A stretch of 64,000 nt of DNA from Flabesymbios commensalis. Taxonomy: Eukaryota > Annelida > Polychaeta > Terebellida > Flabelligeridae. Positions 60,301 to 64,000 of this stretch are shown here, piece after piece. The notes under the pieces are model-generated. The model searched no databases. It had not been told where the DNA came from and saw only the letters and a list, made by a program, of their open reading frames with translations. The stretch is from NCBI GenBank assembly GCA_964017125.1, contig OZ024911.1:42967339-43031338 (forward strand), in the 5' to 3' direction. A program made the position numbers and the translations under genes. Each line of letters begins with the position of its first letter. Position 1 is the stretch's first letter.

Positions 60301-62877
60301 AACGCTGACTTATTTTTATTTAAACCAAGGAGACTAAAGGGCTTTTCTCTAATTGAAATCAGCATAAATGTATTAGCTAGTTCTTTCTGGCTCATTTGAA
60401 TACCTATTTCATGGGTCTAAGACCATGATAAATATTTTAACTCTTTCAGTGCGGTAATCGACTTTATACATCAGAATCTGACGTCTACATACGTCAGATT
60501 CTGGCGTATGAAGACGGTCCCCGCACTGAAAGGGTTAACCAATGTAATGGAAGCTCAGCAATGTAGGCTAAATGTTAAACCCTGACAGTCACTTACTTGT
60601 AAATACCCTCACATTGATTTCAATTTGAAAAAATATTATTAAAAGTTGACACAATTTCAGACCAGTGCTTGTCAGATGTGTTGGCATAATGCCAAAGTGT
60701 AACTTTGTCTAAATCACCATAATTTCAAGTATGAGTTTGAATGTGAATTCTCAGATACAAACAATTATTCAAATGTCCTCACCTGTTGTTCTCTTTTTTT
60801 AAATATAAGTATATAATATGTTTTAAAAAATAAGTGAATGCATATGGTTTAGGTGCATGTTTTTTATTTTGGGGGATACAATACATGCATTCATTCATAT
60901 TTTCTATTTTACATTGCAGATTTTTCCACTTGTTAAGTTCTAATTTTTTGTTACTAGGTGCACTCATGGGCCTTCAAAAAGCTTATGCTATACATCTATA
61001 CTGGTGAGTATGCAAATCTATGATCTATTGGAATCTGAATGAAAATTTTATGACGTTTTAATGTCTTAAATGGTGTTTGACTGAAGATAAGTTGTCCGTT
61101 CATCTGTGAGACTGCCAAATACGTGGTGTCCAACATTTGTAATGTTTTAAACCTTAATTTATTCTTGTCAAATATGTTTAAAATTCATTTGCAATGATTT
61201 ATTATTATTTTCCCTTTCCCATATGCCTTTTCAGTTTTAGGAACTGTTTGTATCACATTTAATATGATTTTTTTAACAATTTCATATGTTTGAAATCTTT
61301 TTTTACAGATCGACTGGAATGTCCGATAGATCAAGTGGAGTGTGTTGTACAACTGGCCAGACAGTGTCGTCTTTATGCTTTACTGGAAAATCTTGAAGAA
61401 AAAATTAAACATGTTCTTTCTATGGGTGTGTTTGATATGTATGTCCTGGTAATATCACATATATGTATGTATACCCTGATTATATAGAACGATTATATAG
61501 AACGATATCACGATATCACCTTTTTCAAAACTTATGTTTCTTTAAAGTACAAAAATTATCAGTTGAAAAAACTTTGATACTTGAATGACCTGCATCTGTT
61601 CATCACGCAATGATTATTAAATCTCCACCCACCATGTAGTATTATTGTTAATATTATTTTTTCTGCAGGGAAGGGGCAATTTTTGTTTTACTCTTTCAAG
61701 GTTTTACGCATGTGGTTATACTGTCATAATGGCGACTAGTGGGCTCCAAATGGTGCAGATCTGAGTGAAAATGCAACCAATTGCTTCTTTTTGAATGCTG
61801 AACTCTATATTGAAATTTTCTTGGTATATTATCTGCCCAATATGGCTATAATATGATAATGATCCTGGGATAAGTTTGAAAAATGGTGAAAGTCAAATAA
61901 ATATGATGTACCCTTGTTACAGAGGCTACAAAGCCAGGTGTACATGTTACTGTAGTTTGCTTAGAACCAGATCCTCACTCTACGCAGCTCCAGTCTGACT
62001 TGTCAATACTTGCTGATTGTGCCTTGCCTCTTGGCTTCCGTAATGAGGTAGGTATAATTTTACTTACAAATCAAGACATTTGCTTTTAATTTTTTAAGAT
62101 GTATTCCATTGTGGATCATTTGTGGGATATGTTCCCCCCCCCAGGAAGCCCCGGCAGCCTGTGGTGACATAGGGAATGCATATCCAGGACATTTTTTACC
62201 CACATATCAACACTGATCAGCATCAGGGACATACATTTTTGCAAAAAAACATGTTTCATAGCCGCCAGACTTAATTGTAACTCATGGCACACTACCCCAT
62301 GATGACCTTCCCCATTCTCAGTCGAATGTTATTTTACCACTTTTGCTTTATGAAAAAAAGTCCAAATGACTGATTTATCGTGATTTATTACGTCATGGCG
62401 GTGGGCTATTGTTGAGTGTGGCTCTTGTTGTTATATAGTAGAATCTGGTATGAGGGGGGACCAGCAGGTTTTTTTAATGAAAAATCTATTTGGCGGAAAC
62501 AGTTGATGGAGCAGGGTGGTCGTCCATAATTGTTGTCTTCCATATGATAGCAGGTTCCAGTATAACTTTTGAATATTTTGTGAATTTAATTATATGGGCA
62601 AAATTGTGAATTAAAGACTTTGTTATCACACATGTATGTATTGATAATGTTTTCAAATGTAGATAACGCAAGGCATTGCATGCACTAGAAGTGCTGAGAG
62701 CACTTGCTGTCCATGTTGAAGCCATTATTCAGATTAGTGTGAGAATAATTACGAAGATTTAATCGACATTAACATTTGTTTCAGGCTCAAATAGAACTTC
62801 CATTTCCAGTTGAAGATATATACACCTTTGCTGATGTAATTTTTTCAGTTGATGGACATGACTTCCAGTGTCACAAG
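51326..62877 (+). CDS. ABTB1: ABTB1, ankyrin repeat and BTB/POZ domain protein 1 (5' two-thirds, nine coding exons)
   Basis: Exons 51326-51381, 54271-54333, 55300-55355, 56111-56255, 56850-57009, 60958-61003, 61309-61425, 61923-62047 and 62785-62877 join in one open frame of 861 nt (287 codons). Every junction is GT/AG and the phases agree. The product follows vertebrate ABTB1 (about 478 residues) throughout: an N-terminal ankyrin pair (residues 1-75, with WDSTPLYYACLCGHEEL and NTFDGERCLYGAL), a first BTB/POZ domain (about 110-180, with HADVTF, AHRCVLSARCRYF and LYIYT), a linker ending ILADCALP (about 215-250), and the start of the second BTB domain (FADVIFSVDGHDFQCHK, 270-287). The second BTB and C-terminal part lie beyond the window. 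From the literature, vertebrate ABTB1 (BPOZ) is a cytoplasmic BTB protein linked to PTEN growth suppression and to elongation factor 1A; a Cullin-3 adaptor role is inferred from the fold. The start is the first ATG, matching the human N terminus. Introns carry MITEs and one R element. Confidence 0.95.
51438..51511. mobile_element. TTAA-ended palindromic MITE, short copy (ABTB1 intron 1)
   Basis: TTAATCTTGCAA at the left and GTAAGGGTTAA at the right. The centre is the palindrome GACGTCAGATTCTGACGTC. It lies 56 bp downstream of ABTB1 exon 1. Confidence 0.65.
51640..52370 (+). repeat. Decayed R-related repeat in ABTB1 intron 1
   Basis: GGAGCAG-TCTCGGAAACCCATGG and CACACATCCCTTAG---GGTGTAGAT occur twice (about 51673 and 51854). 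Units with ACCATTACTAT-AAACAAAATGTGC and ATTCAAAATGACAGA-TATCAGCCATAATTAACTTTAATATG-like phrases follow. It is a diverged subfamily of the R core with a different head. Confidence 0.65.
52365..53320 (+). repeat. Second R-like repeat with its own head hairpin
   Basis: The head ATGTCTCCC-(loop)-GGGGGGACAT (52365-52396) has the same position and style as the R head hairpin. TTTACCTCTTTCC follows, then, after the MITE at 52621-52729, core-like units (ACCATTACTATAAAACAGAAC, TCAAATTCAAAATGGCCGG, TAACTTTAATATG) run to about 53320. A second tail was not identified. Confidence 0.55.
52621..52729. mobile_element. CCCAGCAAAC MITE, clean 109-bp copy (ABTB1 intron 1)
   Basis: Begins CCCAGCAAACATGAGG and ends CTCATGTTTGCTGGG, exact inverted ends of 15 bases with one change. 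A further inner pair AACCAGTGCTAGTTT / CTAGCATTGGGTC is present. No transposase frame and no clear target duplication. Confidence 0.8.
53784..53862. repeat. CCCAGC-MITE-like fragment
   Basis: GTTCAATGTTGGCCC, GACGTTGGTTCAACATTAATCC and AACATCTTGTG words suit the interior and right end of the CCCAGCAAAC family, but the terminal bases are lost. Confidence 0.4.
54271..54333 (+). CDS. ABTB1: ABTB1 coding exon 2
   Basis: Acceptor TTGCAG and donor GTGAGT. Encodes YLVDHKEVDLNIRDTWDSTP plus a split Leu, the first ankyrin loop. The core RD-WDSTPL is identical to vertebrate ABTB1. Confidence 0.95.
54557..54591. repeat. Inverted partner of the 39.26-kb hairpin arm
   Basis: AAGTAAGCAGATACTGCCTT plus TTGGCTTTGCACAGC is the near reverse complement of 39241-39275. 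The two loci therefore share about 35 bases from an unidentified repeat. Confidence 0.55.
54654..54896. mobile_element. TTAA-ended MITE with long central hairpin (ABTB1 intron 2)
   Basis: CTAACCCTTGAAGTGCTGA at the left and GCACTGTAAGGGTTAA at the right. The right third (54809-54890) is a nearly perfect inverted repeat: CTTACAGTGCGGGGATCGAC and ACTTTAGACGTCAGAATCTGA pair with the mirrored sequence around a short loop. It matches 60290-60538 along its whole length. A TTAA-type duplication suggests piggyBac or Kolobok mobilisation (inference). Confidence 0.75.
55300..55355 (+). CDS. ABTB1: ABTB1 coding exon 3
   Basis: Acceptor TTTTAG and donor GTAGAG. Encodes YYACLCGHEELVRYLLEK and a split Gly. 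It is almost identical to the vertebrate ankyrin helix and is the most conserved exon seen here. Confidence 0.95.
55451..55618. mobile_element. Small TIR-like MITE (ABTB1 intron 3)
   Basis: ACTGTAAATCTGCTAATATT at the left and AGAGCTACAGTA at the right, with TTTTAATTTTCGTGAATTTC facing GAATTCACGAAAATATAAAC. Imperfect pairing along about 165 bp. It resembles the pogo-type MITEs with CGCGAAAAT words common in invertebrates. Confidence 0.5.
55795..55985. mobile_element. Possible MITE (ABTB1 intron 3)
   Basis: TATTCTAATAAATGCCCATATTCC on the left loosely mirrors AACGCCCCGGGCCTTTAATGGAATAA on the right. The pairing is weak and no target duplication was found. Confidence 0.3.
56111..56255 (+). CDS. 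ABTB1: ABTB1 coding exon 4
   Basis: Acceptor TTCAAG and donor GTAGAT. Encodes residues 59-107, with the conserved NTFDGERCLYGAL, then a charged linker (RRDQYHEFLRR) leading into the first BTB domain. The poly-C run at 56504-56516 lies in the intron just downstream. Confidence 0.95.
56850..57009 (+). CDS. ABTB1: ABTB1 coding exon 5, first BTB/POZ core
   Basis: Acceptor TTTTAG and donor GTAAGA, ending in phase 0. Encodes residues 107-160. HADVTFQVHGENVVAHRCVL is the classic BTB start (D-V-F-V-G, then H-C-VL), followed by SARCRYFMDMFKTKWKDR. The H/C/VL residues used for BTB packing are all present. Confidence 0.95.
57170..57460. repeat. GC-richer block with CCCAGC-family words (ABTB1 intron 5)
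   Basis: TCAACATCGGCCCAATTGTC, GATGGTGGCCCAATATTAACC and GAGCCAACATCAGGCCAACA are interior words of the CCAACATTGG MITE group, without intact ends. It differs from the AT-rich intron around it. The sequence 57461-58293 after it holds nothing recognised. Confidence 0.35.
58294..58330 (+). repeat. R-family head hairpin (copy 3)
   Basis: AGCTCCC / GGGAGCT outer stem and CCGTCACC / GGTGAGACGG inner stem around GTT. Compared with copy 2, the bases between the stems differ while both stems hold. Confidence 0.75.
58835..59900 (+). repeat. R copy 3 tandem core (seven units)
   Basis: Hairpin centres are at about 58940 (loop cctgt), 59090 (cctat), 59250 (ccaat), 59394 (cttat), 59537 (cctttt) and 59682 (acaatcag), then GACCGTAAATCAG near 59830. 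Unit spacing is 143-160 bp. Confidence 0.85.
60290..60538. mobile_element. TTAA-ended MITE with central hairpin (ABTB1 intron 5)
   Basis: Starts TTAACCCTTGCAACGCTGA and ends CCGCACTGAAAGGGTTAA. The interior matches 54654-54896 in order and strand (AAACCAAGGAGACTAAAGGG, TTTGAATACCTAT). The right-end hairpin centre is GAATCTGACGT---ACGTCAGATTC. The stem has more mismatches than in the intron 2 copy. Confidence 0.75.
60958..61003 (+). CDS. ABTB1: ABTB1 coding exon 6 (46-nt exon)
   Basis: Encodes VHSWAFKKLMLYIYT plus a split Asp, the BTB segment F--L--Y-YT. Acceptor TTACTAG and donor GTGAGT. The upstream intron of 3.95 kb is the longest seen and holds R copy 3 and a palindromic MITE. Confidence 0.93.
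61309..61425 (+). CDS. ABTB1: ABTB1 coding exon 7
   Basis: Acceptor TTTTACAG. The donor is read as GTGTGT at 61426 because it keeps the frame into exon 8. Encodes residues 176-215 (including LARQCRLYALLENLEEKI), the helical end of the first BTB and the start of the linker. Human ABTB1 has LAKQCQLWDLLSDLEAK here. Confidence 0.93.
61426..61922. other. ABTB1 intron 7
   Basis: A plain AT-rich intron of 497 bp; no repeat or RNA gene recognised. Confidence 0.6.
61923..62047 (+). CDS. ABTB1: ABTB1 coding exon 8
   Basis: Acceptor TTGTTACAG and donor GTAGGT, ending in phase 0. Encodes residues 215-256, with ATKPGVHVTVVCLEPDP and LSILADCALP. These align with the human linker between the two BTB domains (ASKPGTCVKVLTIEPPP; ALLADCALP). 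Confidence 0.94.
62048..62784. other. ABTB1 intron 8
   Basis: 737 bp, with a poly-C run near 62134-62142. No other feature recognised. Confidence 0.6.
62785..62877 (+). CDS. ABTB1: ABTB1 coding exon 9, start of second BTB domain
   Basis: Acceptor TTTCAG and donor GTAATC, phase 0. Encodes residues 257-287, with IELPFP and FADVIFSVDGHDFQCHK. These match human WELPFP and CPDICFRVAGCSFLCHK at the same place. Later exons are outside the window. Confidence 0.95.
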
Positions 62878-63039
62878 GTAATCTTAGAATCATAGAAAGA
62901 GTCACATTCCTCATCAGTAATGCTCTGAATGATCAAAATCTAACATGGCTAAGAAGTATTTAAGCATTCCAGACACTAACAGAATGCTTATATTATTGGG
63001 CTGACGTAAAATTCTTTCCATATTTTTTTTTCCAATATT

Positions 63040-63320
63040 GAGCCCCGAAAAAGCTTGTGAACAAGTTATTCTCTGAAACCATTGGTTGGATCGCATTAAA
63101 ATTTGGCAGTTTTCTTTGTTACACATTTTTTTATCCCCTTCCCAATGGTGGGTTATGTCATCAACTCAGGCGTCAGTCCATCTGTCCTCATTTTCGTTTT
63201 CGGAAAATATCTTGGAAATCCATGGGGGGGGATTTTTTTCATAATGCACACACACATCCTTAGGAGGTGTAGATGTACCAAATAGCTAGAACATTACTAT
63301 TAAACAAAATGTGGCAAGAT
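63040..63320 (+). repeat. Decayed R-related repeat (ABTB1 intron 9)
   Basis: CGGAAAATATCTTGGAAATCCATGG, CATAATGCACACACACATCC and TTAG-AGGTGTAGATGTACC match the diverged subfamily at 51660-51960, followed by AGAACATTACTATTAAACAAAATGTGG from a core unit. Confidence 0.6.
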
Positions 63321-63729
63321 GGCTGTTTAAAAAGCTTGTGGGTGCGAAATCTTATGAACAGCTGGTTGAATCGCATTCAAATTTGATATACTGTAATTGC
63401 CGGACTATACAGGTGCACAGCATTAATGGCTGGGACACTGTTCAATCTGTATGATCATTAATCCGAGTAAAGTCAGCCGTGAAATGTCAGTAGTTTTGTC
63501 ACAGTTAGCGTGGTTATGCTGTGTGTTATGGCACCTACCGTGACTAGCCTTGCTCACGCATGAACAAATACAGCTTATTAGGACACACTGACAGGTGTAT
63601 TATGAATATAGAGTGGATTAGTCATGTCGTGTCACTTGAAGTATCACTTTTACTCTTGGTTGGAGAGACCACCTATTTAATGATAACTGACACACTGAGT
63701 AGTTATCTCTGACACAACTCAATATGTAG

Positions 63730-63945
63730 CCCACTACATGGGGAATATGCAACAGCTCAATGTTGGCCTAACGTCTGCGACCCGGCAATGTCCCGCTACA
63801 CTACACGGCAAACACAAGACTGAGTATTTGCTGTTTCAATGCTGGACGAGTGGTCCAGTATTACAGTATACCCAGTAACAGGATGCATTGAATCAATGTT
63901 AGCTTGTTGTCTACCATGCTGGCCCTACAGACAGGTGTTTGTTGT
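63730..63945. repeat. CCCAGC-MITE-like cluster at the right edge
   Basis: CAATGTTGGCCTAACGTCTGCGACC, CACGGCAAACACAAGACTGAG, CAATGCTGGACGAGTGGTCC and GAATCAATGTTAGC words, with two possible overlapping decayed copies. Ends are not intact. Confidence 0.4.
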
Positions 63946-64000
63946 AACACAAAAAAGCATCATGTCAATCCAATGTTCACGAGGTCACAATGGTCGAACG

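Overview
This window is repeat-rich, AT-rich, intron-bearing animal DNA. It carries the first 287 codons of one host gene, ABTB1 (ankyrin plus BTB/POZ domains), on the + strand. Nine coding exons lie between 51326 and 62877, and the gene runs off the right edge. The frequent decamer GTAGGCCTAC, CsRn1-clade Ty3/gypsy elements, pearl-like repeat elements and many short TIR elements suggest a marine invertebrate (echinoderm, hemichordate or mollusc grade). The species cannot be fixed from sequence alone. No rRNA gene, CRISPR array or bacterial operon was seen.

Layout, left to right. 1-4.3 kb: a TA-flanked 1.0-kb TIR element, small MITEs, a LINE scrap and a tandem repeat of about 290 bp rich in AAACGTT. 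5.3-9.4 kb: a 4.1-kb foldback DNA element with arms of about 1 kb, inserted in a family of roughly 500-bp direct repeats. 10.1-10.8 kb: an unrecognised GC-rich insert with a 9-bp target duplication. 11.9-33.9 kb: three fossil Ty3/gypsy elements (strands -, +, -), one of them split by a young-looking LINE. The second and third sit one base apart in a single GTAGGCCTAC site. 34.2-36.6 kb: a minisatellite, a foldback MITE and a 5'-truncated CR1-like LINE.

37.1-45.4 kb, and again 58.3-60.1 kb in an ABTB1 intron: a family called R here. Each copy has a head with a conserved terminal hairpin, then a tandem core of units of about 147 bp, then a conserved tail. Nearly every unit carries its own small hairpin, and the order of unit variants is the same in different copies. 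One R copy is split by a TA-flanked DNA element that itself holds a smaller MITE. 45.5-51.1 kb: more TIR elements, one nested in another. 51.3-64 kb: ABTB1, whose introns hold three copies of a TTAA-ended palindromic MITE, the third R copy and decayed R relatives.

Only ABTB1 is a convincing host gene. In vertebrates its product is a BTB-type adaptor linked to growth control. The other open frames are element fragments or chance frames. The least ordinary material is the R family with its ordered hairpin array, the 4.1-kb foldback element and the shared palindromic insertion site.
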